DNA of 64,000 bases, taken from assembly GCA_018105865.1 (NCBI GenBank), contig CM030845.1, positions 16,006,038 to 16,070,037 of the forward strand, read 5' to 3'. The notes below the pieces were generated by a model. That model was given only the letters and a program-made list of their open reading frames with translations, did no database searches and had not been told where the DNA came from. The DNA is from Metaphire vulgaris (lineage: Eukaryota > Annelida > Clitellata > Crassiclitellata > Megascolecidae). Shown one piece after another: positions 20,435-30,778 of this stretch. Numbering within the stretch: the stretch's first letter is position 1; the number at the start of each line of letters is the position of its first letter. Made by a program: the position numbers and the translations under genes.

Positions 20435-20820
20435 CTGCTCTAGTTGATCGGTAGTTCTTAAAGAGTGTAAATGATTTATAAAATTTCGTTAAAGAACAAA
20501 TAACAAGCTAGCTGTTCGAGTTTAAGACAATAAATAGTGAAAGAAGGTAACTCTAACATCTCAACTGTGAGCAAAGCTGTTGGAAATGGTTATCGTATTT
20601 CTTGTCACGAAGCAATTCACCTTCAAAATTAAAACCGTATATACTGTAAATACCAAACATAATGCAGAAATTGTATGCCATCTCAGCATTCCTAATGTTT
20701 GTCTATGATAAGATTATAGTCACTTTATTTACCGAGAAATGGTGACAAACTATTAAAATGAGTGAATGTTGCGTGAATCACTTTTGCGCATTAATTAAGG
20801 AAGATCAGAGATTTAGTGAT

Positions 20821-21236
20821 TTAGCATTTCATCTTGGAATAGGCTATTAGATCCAAAAAATGCTTACGTTGAAACAATTTTTCTGCCTTTTTTCTGTCAG
20901 ATTCATCGATTCTAACCAACAGAACGTTTGACATAAAATTCTGAAGAAGCTGATTGAACAGTTTTTCAATGACCTTCTTTATAATATCATTATCGTCAAC
21001 CAGCGTGCAGAGTCGCCGATATTCGTCTACCGTGCAGCAGCTGACAAATAGAACAATGCTCGACCCTTTCTTGACGGAGATGACACTTACACGCAGCCAG
21101 GCTAAGAGGTTATCAAAATCTGGTGTGTCACATGACGCTGTGTCTTCCAGGAACAACAGCGTCCATTTTTTAACTAGTTGCGTTTCCATCTCATCAACAT
21201 TTTGGCCTCCAAGGTTTACATGAACAGGAACAGCAA
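20821..21236 (-). CDS. Adaptor exon 4, TRADD-N-like domain and stop
   Basis: Acceptor CTTTTTTTCAG, phase 1. The exon starts IAVPVHVNLGGQNVDEMETQ and ends with IDESDRKKAEKLFQRKHFL and a short tail. The GSSIVLFVSCCT strand, the helix that follows and the final KAEKLF helix resemble TRADD-N. A remote-homology search would be needed to be sure. Confidence 0.65.
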
Positions 21237-21313
21237 CTGAAAAAAAGCAAAGCAAAAGTCTTATACATTTGCAATACAATATAACAATATAATGTAATAA
21301 TATTATGACTATA

Positions 21314-21371
<58 letters not shown>

Positions 21372-22180
21372 CCGACCTCGAGGAACCAGACGAGAGTTAA
21401 CACACATTAATTTATGTCTCCGGACAATTTTTGTCTAATAAGACCTTCGGGAATGAAGTAACGAGGGTAGGCCTATATAATATATATATATATTTATTTA
21501 TTTATTTATTTATTTATTTCAAGACAATTTATATAGCGCCGTGCACTAGGTTAAGGCCTACGACAAGGGCGCTGCACACACATAGTCAACCATAACCTAA
21601 ACTAAAAAGGTGCGTCTTTAGTTCTCTCAGGAACAGTCCAGCAGAGTTGGCCTCAGTCACTGCAGTCGGCAAGGCATTCCAAAGCAATGGGTTCCCGCGA
21701 GAGAAGGACCTGTCTCCGAACTTCGGAGTCTGTGACGGAGGCGGAACGAGCAGCAGGACACGATGGCCGGAGCGAAGTGCCGACCTCCGTGCGTTCGACG
21801 TTGATCTTAGGACCAGCTCAGCCAGGTACTGTGGACAGTGCGGGTCATTTAACGCTCGGAAGGTGAGCCAGCAGCGCTTATGGATAATGCGCTCTCGGGC
21901 TCGAAAGCCAGTGCAGTTGATCACGCAGTAGGGGGGTCTTGGAGGCCAAATATATATATTGTGTGTGTGTGTTCGACTCTCTCGTTTCGGCATGACGTTC
22001 TCTCGAAGCGTGTCCACCGTAATTTATTTGACTCTTAATAGATGTCTTCTTCTCGTTCTCGCCTTTTCGCAAGTCGACTCGTGCTAGAGGCTAGTAGTAA
22101 GAACTCGACATAGAACAACTAGATGGTTCAACACTGGGCAGGGGTATGTGACAAGGATGCGTTTTATCACCTGATCTTTT

Positions 22181-22237
<57 letters not shown>

Positions 22238-24877
22238 AATACATCATGAGGACGCAGGATTAGATGAAATGGGATTTGGTATCAGAATAGCAGGACGCAT
22301 CATAAATAATTAATCTAAGATAGGGCCTATGCGAATGACAAGACGTTGTTGGCAGAGACCGAAAGTGACATGATACAGATGTTGACAAGAGTAAAAGAAG
22401 CGAGTGCTAAACAGAGACGTCATTTCACTGTTTTTCAGGGTGGCAAAACACTTTCGACCTGACAAGTTACAAGTTTGCGAAAAAGCTGACGACCTTTTTT
22501 GCTTGCTTGTCAGCCAATTTTCACGGTTAGTTAAAGTAGCTACTTCAAATTACTCGACATCATCAAGCACTCATCAAGCACTCTTTTAGGGCGTGTAAAA
22601 ACTAAATAACACAAACATTGGCAAACAATTTTTTTCACTCAAAATCAGGGGGGCAAATGCCCTTCTTCCCCCCCCCAAATGACGTCCCTGGTGCTAAAGC
22701 AAGTTTACATGCATGTAAATACTAAAAATGCGGCTTAGTTCAAAGTGGTCGTAAAACACACAACCCATTTTTAATCGAGAGCCAGAAAATGTGACCACTA
22801 TTTAACCTATCCCAAAATCTAACCCATTTACCCATTTTAAACCCAAAATCCAAATTCTTACTGTTAACCCTGTTTTTAATTCTTTTAGTCCAAACTAACC
22901 CTAAAATCCCAAAATACTTACCCAATCTTTTCTCACCTTGCTATTAGGGGCATGGGGCACAAAAAGCGCACTTTGCCCCGATTTGTAATCCGTTTAGAGC
23001 TAGACCAAAAATGGCTTCCTTCTCGTTTCGTTGGCATTCACATCACATCATAGTCACAAAATTGACAATGGAGTTTATATGAGCTAAATCTGCCAAATCA
23101 CAGAGATCTAAATAGACAATTATTAACTAGACTAGAGGAAATTGTAAAATATCACCTGGCATCAGCAGTCACTGAAAATGATTGATGATGATGCTGATAG
23201 TGATGAAACTTAAGTATGTCAGTCATTTGGATATGCACTGCAACTTACTTGCGCCATTATCAAGAATATTTGCAGAGCAAACTTCATTCAATTTCCGAAG
23301 GCTTTCTACTGTTAGAAAGTAAGCTTTAAGGCTAGATTGTCTCAATATATCCAAGAAAGCTTCGTTAGCTTCACAGATGGTCGATTTGGATGAAATGAAA
23401 TCTTTCTGTCGTACATTAAGTACAACTTTTGAAAACAAAATACGGATTAACTCTTCTTTTACATTCAGAATTTCTCCAAGTTGAGCATAGTTGCTGTCTA
23501 AAATTTCAATCTCCCTTTCCATAAGTGGCCAATCCAAACCAAATTCAGGTCTATAAACTGCAACAAAGCAAAGAGACTGTAAAATTAATTGATTGCAGTC
23601 TGTTTATTCTTTCCAAATGCACCATAAAACATCAAGGACAAGTGGTAAACAATGACGATAAAAGTATTTACCTTAATAATAATGTTATTTTAAGAATCGG
23701 AAGATAAAAATCAAATTAATGCCATTTAAGAAATAATAATAGTAATGATAATGTAATAAACTAGTGGCACACCAATTCGATGATTACATGATTCATGATG
23801 ATACATGATTCTTGTTCATGATAAGAATTATAATAACTGGGCTTAAGGTGTTTCAGTAGGATCTGCCATATGCATAAATTACTGATTTGCTCATGAAGTA
23901 GGTAAAGGACTGAATGAAAATCTGACCAGCTGATCACTGTATTCTTTATTCTTTTGGCAAAGGCGAAAACACAGGAATATTTTTACTTTGCTTATAATAT
24001 GACCCGTTAATAGGAATACGCAAAATTACAGTAAATAGAGAAGTTGATTCAAAATAAAGAGAACACTCATGGATCGTTTAGTACTCAATTTGTTTTATAA
24101 TTTTATAAAATATATAATATAATATAATATAATATAATGTATATTAATTTTAATACTCAATTTGAAATAAAAGCAATCAAAGCATTACCTCCATTTCCGT
24201 TGATCCAATTGACAACGTGAGTCTGACCAGAGTACCGAAGTGCGTCAATAAATTCATGATACTTGCCTCTTTCGAAAATTGTCTCAAGAAGCTTTTGATT
24301 TCTACCTATGGTCGTATTGTCGGCTTTAATTGTCTGCAGGTCTGTTACCGTTAACACTTTGCTACTCAGCAATTTAGACAATAGTCCAAATTCAGATTGC
24401 ACAATTACTTGCAATTTATTTCTTTGTGCTTCAAATTTCGATTGAAGACTTGCTTCCGCTGCAATTAAAAAAGTATCTCTTCCAAAACAACAGAGAAGTA
24501 TACAGGGTGAACAAGTAAAAACTGGACCCCTTTATGATATTTACTGCTCGGCCGCGTGTTTAGCGATTTAAATGAAATTTATAGGCCATATACCTGGGAA
24601 TCTTTCTGATGTAATTGCCAAATTTAATGCTGATCTCTAGTATTTGCTGAAATATGGCAAAAAAACTAAAAACACATTTTGAAATTGACATTGAAAAAAG
24701 TATTCTTTAAGTACAATATTGACTGCGTAGGTGAAGGTACCAATGACCCATTGAATTTTATATGAATTTTTCTAATTTTCGGCAATTGATTCGTCAAACA
24801 AATATCATATGACACTGATAGACAAAAAATAGAATATTACCTCCAGTCTCTTGTTCACTGGTTACAATGCTTGCCAT
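20821..24877 (-). CDS. Death-fold adaptor: two CARD-like domains and a TRADD-N-like domain
   Basis: Four exons with clean GT-AG sites, all phase 1, give 343 residues: 24877-24841, 24458-24189, 23557-23249 and 21236-20821 (stop TAA). Exon 1 encodes MASIVTSEQETGG. Exon 2 encodes a CARD-like fold (FGLLSKLLSSKVLTVTDLQT, NQKLLETIFERGKYHEFIDA, LRYSGQTHVVNWI). Exon 3 encodes a second (EILNVKEELIRILFSKVVLN, EANEAFLDILRQSSLKAYFL). Exon 4 contains VSVISVKKGSSIVLFVSCCT then VDEYRRLCTLVDDNDIIKKV. This K-x-GS-x-x-L-x-(F/V)-x-x-x-T pattern is typical of TRADD-N-like domains in invertebrate signalling proteins. CARDs self-associate and link receptors to caspases or kinases; the partner is unknown. No enzyme domain is seen. 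Confidence 0.72.
21315..21371. repeat. (AT)n microsatellite
   Basis: An uninterrupted AT run in intron 3 of the adaptor gene. A second AT run is at 22185-22233 in the same intron. Confidence 0.9.
21480..22017 (-). pseudogene. L2/CR1-type LINE C-terminus with (AAAT)n tail
   Basis: The - strand reads RALNDPHCPQYLAELVL, then FGDRSFSRGNPLLWNALPTA and LKTHLFSLGYG. This is the well-conserved LINE ending (GDRSF...P.LWN.LP....FK..LKTHLF). The 3' UTR follows and finishes in AAATAAATAAAT at 21485-21520. Related ends occur at 32075, 39795, 41603 and 47186. Confidence 0.85.
22130..22411 (+). pseudogene. RTE-like LINE reverse transcriptase split by an (AT)n run
   Basis: Motif B is present as Q-GCVLSPDLFNI with a stop replacing the usual Arg before Gln. 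A 50-bp AT microsatellite follows directly. Then DEMGFGIRIAGRIINN leads to a degraded motif C (YANDKTLLAETESDM for YADD). It ends where a hAT element inserted. Confidence 0.75.
22412..22690. mobile_element. hAT-type MITE, TSD GTGCTAAA
   Basis: It runs from CAGAGACGTCATTTCACTG to CCAAATGACGTCCCTG, with inverted ends CAGRGACGTCATTT. Perfect GTGCTAAA flanks lie at 22404-22411 and 22691-22698. It is nested in the LINE fragment to its left. There is no ORF. Confidence 0.85.
23249..23557 (-). CDS. Adaptor exon 3, second CARD-like domain
   Basis: 309 bases from acceptor TTTGTTGCAG to donor GCAA/GTAAGT. It encodes VYRPEFGLDWPLMEREIEIL through SANILDNGA. The helix pattern (ELIRILFSKVVLNVRQKDFI, then EAFLDILRQS) matches a CARD, though weakly. 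Confidence 0.65.
24189..24458 (-). CDS. Adaptor exon 2, first CARD-like domain
   Basis: 270 bases from acceptor TTTTAATTGCAG to donor GGAG/GTAATG. It carries LLSSKVLTVTDLQTIKA, then NQKLLETIFERG and FIDALRYSGQTHVVNWI. The central phrase matches the CARD pattern LL...G(V/I)LT..(E/D)...I and the closing phrase matches (F)xxALRxTGQxHLxxxL. Confidence 0.7.
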
Positions 24878-25860
24878 TTTCTGGGTCCTCGAATATTTAG
24901 TCACAGCATGGCGCTGGACCTCTGTCAACTACTAATTGACGCTGAAATTCAGAAATGTAATTTCGTAATGTAGGATCTGGAATGCAGAAATAAATCTCCT
25001 TCTAAACAGAAAGCATTTTAACTATATTTAATGCAAAAACACGAATCAAAGAATTCCTATACACTAATCTCATTTTCGCACGGATCCTGAGTGCATGTAT
25101 TGTCTAGACAGGATCAAATTTGTGTGCATAAAAAACAAAGTGAAAAGCTCAATATAATAACAAAAGATAAAATCAACTCCATTGAAGCAAATATGAGACG
25201 GAAGGACAAAAACGATCACCCAGCATCTTTTATAAATTTCGAGAGTTGAAATTTCTCATTAAAACGCGAACTGATTGTATATTCTTTAAACGGTGCCGAT
25301 TTAAGAGAATCCAGTACGGAACCAGGCCTTCATAATGATGGCAATTAAATCAATGAGATGGAACGTATGATGTGGATCTGTTGATATTGCTTATCTTACA
25401 AATCAGATTTTAGGCTGCCACTCTCGTCATAAAGCAATCAGCTCAACTATATCCTTAGGCACCGCGGCGTTCCTCTACTGTATCTTAGTTGACACCTTCT
25501 CGTACTTCTCGCCGTCGATTCCATATTGACTCTATCCCGTTAGATGGCGCTATAGAATACCTTCTATGAAAGATAAATGGTGAAAGTTCCATCGTCACAG
25601 TAATATTTCCTTAACAAATTCCTTCTATTTTCACTTTCGGATTTACAATTTGTCATTTTAATCAGATTCAATACAAGATCTTTGTCCGTCTGTGTAATTT
25701 GAGATTGCATCGTCCTAGTTGTTCACAATAATTGAAGCAAACCTTCATTTGCAAATAATAAACCATGGCTGTATTGTCTTAAATTCGTGAGCAGAAATAT
25801 TTTAAATTGCCAATATGAAGCATCGATTATAGCCAAGGTTTTGAAAAGGGTCAGAGTCCA
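24878..25860. other. Intergenic region, nothing recognised
   Basis: This is the likely 5' flank of the adaptor gene (transcribed leftwards from about 24900). It is AT-rich. No ORF, RNA gene or clear repeat was seen, apart from a short phrase near 25580-25630 that resembles 27510-27550. Confidence 0.5.
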
Positions 25861-26237
25861 CTCCCTTACTTACTCAATAAAATATAACTAAGACTCTTTC
25901 TAGATTTGGCCTTACTTGCCGACGAGATAGCAAGTTAATCGATTCTTTGCATTAGATGTTTCTTTAAGCCATAAACTGAAGCCTACTATCATCAACTTCA
26001 ATGCACAGTACCTACCATCATCAACATCCGGGTGTGAGAGCCAACGACCGCTTAGGCCTTATGGCCTATAGAAAAGTCCCATTAGAGAATTTTTGGAAGT
26101 TTATTTTTTCCACTTAACTTGCCTTTCGCTATCAATAAGTTTTCAGGTTGACGTTCGGGTAGTCTAGATTAGCTGAGGCTTAAACGATCGCCACTACATG
26201 CCAACAGAATGAGAGGTGGACAATGCGGGATTTAGAC

Positions 26238-27430
26238 TAGACCTGTGCGCCGACGGTCTGAGGGTCGGCGGCGGCGTGTGACCGCTTTATCACCGGCGGC
26301 GGCGGCGCGCCGAACCAATTTTATCGGCGGCGGCGGCGTGGACTTTATTGGCGGCGGCGGCGGCGTCGGCGGCGTACAAACGGTTAATGCAGTACAATAC
26401 GTGCGACTACAAAGGATACCATATGATATCGTCGGTTTTGTTCAATCCTCGTGGTTTTTTTGTCACTTGGTTCATTTGAAAACAATGTAACAAACTTATA
26501 ATATTAGTAAAAATAAAATCATACAGTTTAAGAAACATCTTATCAACAGAGCCGTAGCTAGAGTATTCGGCGCTCGGAGTAAGGTACAAATTTTGCGCCC
26601 TAAATTCCGGTGATGACCTTTTTATGCTTATCTGAGCTTTCACGACGTAGCAATCTATAGCCTCTAGCAGCCCCAAAACCGGTGATGACCTTTTGTACTT
26701 ATCTGTATTTTACGCCGCAGAAAGTGGATAGTGGTGGTATAAAAACTTAAAAAATAATGTCCAAAATGTGCCCCTCTCCCCACTAAGACGGCGCCCGGCG
26801 CAGCTTGCCCCCGCCCCTAGCCACGGTTCTGTTTATCAAATTGTATTGCTTCATTATATATCCCAAATTGACCATAAATGAAAACTTTTAAAAGTTTATG
26901 TGCCAACTTAGAAAACAAAGCACCGCCGACATCAGACTAAGAAGATTAATTTTAAACTAAACTAAGAGGATTTAAGCTACAAACGCTCTCAGTTATGATG
27001 TTTCACTGCTCGTTTAGTCAACTGTGCACAGTTAATTTTAGCATCACTTTAGCATCTGTTTAGGTCTTCGCGTAATTTTCTTCGAAAACGCTTTCTTTGC
27101 CGTGGCCATTTTGCAGAATGTAAACAATACAGGATATCATTCGATAGACGAATGAAGCGAAGTAATTAAGTAACGCGTGCTTTGAATTGTGCTTTGAATT
27201 AGCTAGCACATGTTGACTATATATGGTAAAGACAGTTTTATCTACGTATTACAACAGTGTTGGCTTACTCTGGTTACATGAGAAAAATAATTTCACCATA
27301 GGGACGCCGGCGTCACGCCGATGTTCTCTCGGCGGCGGCGGCGGCGGCGCGCCGATCCTATATTACCGGCGGCGGCGGCGTCATGAAAACGTCGGCGGCG
27401 GCGGCGCGGCGTCGGCGGCGCACAGGTCTA
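26238..27430. mobile_element. hAT-type element with internal (CGG)n arrays, TSD ATTTAGAC
   Basis: The ends are TAGACCTGTGCGCCGAC and its inverse, with perfect ATTTAGAC flanks at 26230-26237 and 27431-27438. Unit 2 keeps the uninterrupted site at 41559-41566, so insertion followed the duplication or was never shared. Both subterminal zones are (GGC)n-rich arrays (26255-26375 and 27310-27420) in an otherwise AT-rich region. A smaller element is nested at 26547-26831. Confidence 0.85.
26547..26831. mobile_element. Nested hAT-type MITE
   Basis: It runs from CAGAGCCGTAGCTAG to CTAGCCACGGTTCTG, inverted ends with two mismatches in 15. The flanks are CTTATCAA and TTTATCAA (7 of 8). It lies inside the larger hAT-type element. 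Confidence 0.75.
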
Positions 27431-27564
27431 ATTTAGACCTAGTTGTTTATTAGTACCCTTGTGCCTGTGAGGCTGTATTACTTCATACAATATATTTTGC
27501 GCAAGAAGAATAGCGGAAAGTCCTTCGTCATAGTAATATTTTCTTAACTAACGCTTACATTGGG

Positions 27565-27660
27565 GGCGGAAGATGGCAGAGTGGGTTACGTGCTGGAGCG
27601 TCAGGCATACGGAGCGGGTTCAAACCCCGTTAGCGCCCCTAGTGGCTTTCACACTCCTAA
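27565..27660 (+). mobile_element. tRNA-derived SINE head (B1)
   Basis: It has an A box (GATGGCAGAGTGGGTTACG) and a B box (GGTTCAAACCC). The outer bases GGGGGCG and CGCCCCT could pair as an acceptor stem. The anticodon loop does not fit a tRNA. Unit 2 lacks it at the matching site near 41905. Confidence 0.65.
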
Positions 27661-27969
27661 GCCACTTTACATCATGCTAAGTTTTAAGCTAAGCTACATT
27701 TTCACTTTCTGATCTAGCCTCAGAGAAAGCCATCGATAGCTTAGGACCTCCAACTTAGGACCTATAGGAAATTCCCAGTCTGAGCTATTTTAGTCACAGA
27801 AGTTATAAGCACGGCAATTATAAGCAAGTGCATATAATATTTGTGCGTTCTAGAGCGTTGTATAATGTATGATGACTATAATCCTAATGTCAGTTTGAAT
27901 AAATCCTTTTGCAAGAGCACATTCAACTGGGAGTATTTTCCAACCGCACCGAATACGAGAGAGGCAGTT

Positions 27970-28400
27970 GCATCATTATTGTTCTTGTCGTTTACAGTTT
28001 CAAGTTTGTGCTCGAAGTGAACCCCACTTGTACGAATGTAAGCCCATTGAAGATCGAATCTTAATTACAATTTTGAGACAAACCAAGAATAACAGCGCAA
28101 GAAATTTTTGTCAATTTCTTGATAGGCAGTGGTCACTTCGATCGCTCAATCGACTTATGCGGTAAAATGACGAAACAGGCTTTGCAGACAAGAGATAGAC
28201 AATGATAGACAGAGGTCTTTAAGACCTAATGCATTGAAACCGTTCCACAGCTCTTTTTTAGCCAAGAGAAACGCATCTGGAACTCATCGAAGTGTGCGTC
28301 GGATTGCGAGAGAGAGAGAGACAGACAGGCGTCGAGTTGAGCTCAGTGCACAGAATTGAAATGGTAAACGACGTAATGACGCGATTGCATTAATGGCGGT
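27970..28400 (+). pseudogene. Tc1/mariner-like transposase N-terminal fragment (B1)
   Basis: Broken frames carry EDRILITILRQTKNNSARNF, then FLDRQWSLRSLNRLMR, and after a shift NASGTHRSVRRIARE and VELSSVHRIE. This is the paired helix-turn-helix order (a first HTH, then GTHxSVRxIARxxGxSxSSVxRI) of Tc1/mariner transposases. A GA run interrupts it. The copy in unit 2 is at 42230-42660. Confidence 0.6.
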
Positions 28401-29089
28401 TTTACCATTGTGGAAACTTGCGCTTTTCAGTACAGATTTGTGAAAATTAGAATCTCGTAAAATGTACGGCTGACTTTGTATAAATGTGTACATTTGTGTA
28501 GAATAGATGATATTTACTTTGGGTAAAATTCCATAGATTTTGGATAAATTTGTTGAAGTTAAATTGATTTCTAAAATAGTTCAACTTCAATTGCAACAGT
28601 ACACATAGGCTTATTTATTTGGCAACTGTCGTTCCAATTGTGATTAAATCGACCTTTAACCCATTTGAAGCAGTCTCTCGATAGTGCAAAGCTCAGAAAG
28701 AGGCAAAACAAGCGAAGAAGGCGCTAAAGAAGACGCAGACTGAGACAATCTGTAGGCATAATTAACTCCAGGTTCTGGTACTTCGCAGTGAGAGAAACTG
28801 CCATGTCGCGTTTGGAGACTTAATCAGACAGACATAATTTGATAATGCAATTAATATGGTTTTATTCTAACTAGATCGTGTGACTTCTAGGAAACTTAGT
28901 TTTGTTTGAATTAAAAACATATTCGCGAACTATAAATCTTATATTTTCCTTAAAGCAGATATTTGGTTAAATTAATTATTCTAAACAAAATATTTGGCTG
29001 ACACATGTTGGTCGTATCTAAAACTATTTATTTTTGAATTTTCAAATCGCAATTGCTGATAAGTCAAACGACACACCGAAGTCATTCCA

Positions 29090-30030
29090 AATTTATTGGG
29101 AAAACATCTAAGCCTACTACTACATAAAGTCCGCGAGCTGTCACTTGCTTTTTCGCTTCGTCATAATAAAGTCTTAGAGGTTGAAGACCAATTTTCTTTC
29201 TACTGTCTTCATTTTCCCCCTCGTAGTCAGGAAATATACTGTAATTTGATTCCATCGACGATTCGAATCCAAGAAAATAATTCTGCCATTGAATCGATGC
29301 TGATCATGAGGTGACCAGAAACTAAAGAAATTAAACGTTGTTCTTCATTTTGAGACGGATATTTTTGAACAATGGTCTTTCCATCTCCATTCAGAGTAGT
29401 AGGCCTAATCACCGGCTCTTTCTCTAGGGAATACAAAATGGCGAAATTTCAAATCGATATTTCCATTTTTTACGGAAAGGAAATTGAATGCATTGCTGAA
29501 AAGAAACTAAAAGATGAAGTTTAACATCAGGTCCATAAACATTCAAAAGTGGCGACGACTGACTCAGTGACTATCAGTAACTGCCACTTTTTGAAAATTG
29601 ATAGGATTCGTGGCTTAAAATCATCAGGTAATTCCAGCCAATTGATTTCCTTCTGATGCGTGTTTGAGATTTGTTTAATCTTCCATACGCATACAGCTGT
29701 ACATGAGAGTTTCGACGAATGTCAAGAATGTAGAGAGCAACAGAAAAAATATCATGACAGTAAATTCACTAGTCGCCCATCACATCTGATATTAAATGAT
29801 TCATTCGACGTTCTTTTGCTTACTGTATATGCCTACATATCGGCGTTCGATTTTTCAAATGACAATGGAGAGCCAGGCTACTTACTCCCAACTAAAAATG
29901 CTCTCCCAACAGTAGGGATGTGGATGGTATGGGATACATGGAACTTATTCCGCCTAAATGATAAGGAGCGTTGCCTGGTTCAGACTGCTTTTGGCTTTTG
30001 CGCGGTTCGTTGTAACAGCATCTAATTTAT
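29090..30030 (-). pseudogene. Decayed NHL-type gene copy upstream of receptor gene 1
   Basis: Reading right to left on the - strand with frameshifts, the phrases are NKFHVSHTIHIP, WLELPDDFKPRILSIFKKWQ, GDGKTIVQKYPSQNEEQ, FLDSNRRWNQIT and RLYYDEAKKQVTARGLYVV. These match, in the same order and spacing, the intact gene at 59635-60545 (DDFKPKSMSVSKSGRLL; DGKTIIRSYRPENDEQ; LLDSNLLWKQV; NLYYDEANKQIGVCGIYGV). The length of about 930 bp equals the intact main exon. The + strand frame over 29660-30025 is its shadow. Confidence 0.75.
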
Positions 30031-30267
30031 GCTACGTTCTGAAGTTATATCGAGTCATGGTGCTGACGGCCAACCAAGTTGGTTGTTCGTCGCTTAGGCG
30101 TGGATAAACAGTCTGCGAAGGCAAACCGCGGGTCTAGAGAAAGCAATGGTAAAACTACTCTAGACTAGTGGCGCAGGCCAGCTGCACTGCTTTACCTGAA
30201 ACTGTAGAAGTTGTGCGTGGGGAGAGTCGTCTTTTCCTTTGTTTGCTGCAAATGCAATATGCAATAT

Positions 30268-30275
30268 ATGCAAAT
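30268..30275 (+). promoter_or_regulatory. Octamer motif ATGCAAAT upstream of receptor gene 1
   Basis: A perfect ATGCAAAT lies about 460 bases before the start codon. Gene 2 keeps it and has a second copy (44509-44516 and 44595-44602). POU-domain factors bind this site; function here is a guess. Confidence 0.25.
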
Positions 30276-30738
30276 GTAATACAACGAAGTAACCAAGAAT
30301 AGAATTGGAAAGTCCTACAGAACTTTCGCCAAACTGAAGATTATCTGGAAAAAATAGAAGATAACTCACGAGACTAAGCTAAAGTTATTCCAAACATGCA
30401 TATCACAAGTATTGTGTCATTATCAATGTTAGTAATGAATAACCGCAGTCAGGGCCGTTACGAGGAGGACATTAAACATCATCAGCCGTTACACAAGTGC
30501 ATCCGTTTCTACAAAGGCCAGGATCTGTACTATTATAAAGCTATAGACACAGAAAAGAAAGATAAAGCAGAAAGTATACATCCGAATGTACAGTTTCATT
30601 TAACTTGTATATGCATAAGTCAGCAGGCTCATTTGATATACTGCGGTCATAGAAGTGATGTATTTGCCACCACTTTCCAACAAACAGAAAAATACTATTT
30701 GCGATATTCTCTGTAGAGTAGGTCGACCGGTAGAAGCG

Positions 30739-30778
30739 ATGTTCGTTTGCTTTATTTTCTTGGTCACTTCGTCCTCAG
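30739..30778 (+). CDS. Receptor gene 1 exon 1, signal peptide
   Basis: MFVCFIFLVTSSS: a short hydrophobic run after the ATG, donor TCAG/GTGAAT, phase 1. The matching exon of gene 2 encodes [13 protein letters not shown]. No in-frame ATG with a better signal was seen upstream. Confidence 0.75.

Noticed and set aside
27565..27645. Possible tRNA gene with matching acceptor ends
   Set aside because: A and B boxes are present, but the anticodon loop lacks the conserved U33 and the stem pairs poorly; related copies share a SINE tail.
29660..30025. 121-residue + strand frame also kept in unit 2 (43919-44266)
   Set aside because: The opposite strand matches the NHL gene in order, and the frame survives only because the two units are recent duplicates.
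30396..30716. 106-residue frame just upstream of receptor gene 1
   Set aside because: It is not in frame with the signal peptide of gene 1 and drifts in unit 2; more likely 5' UTR or promoter.
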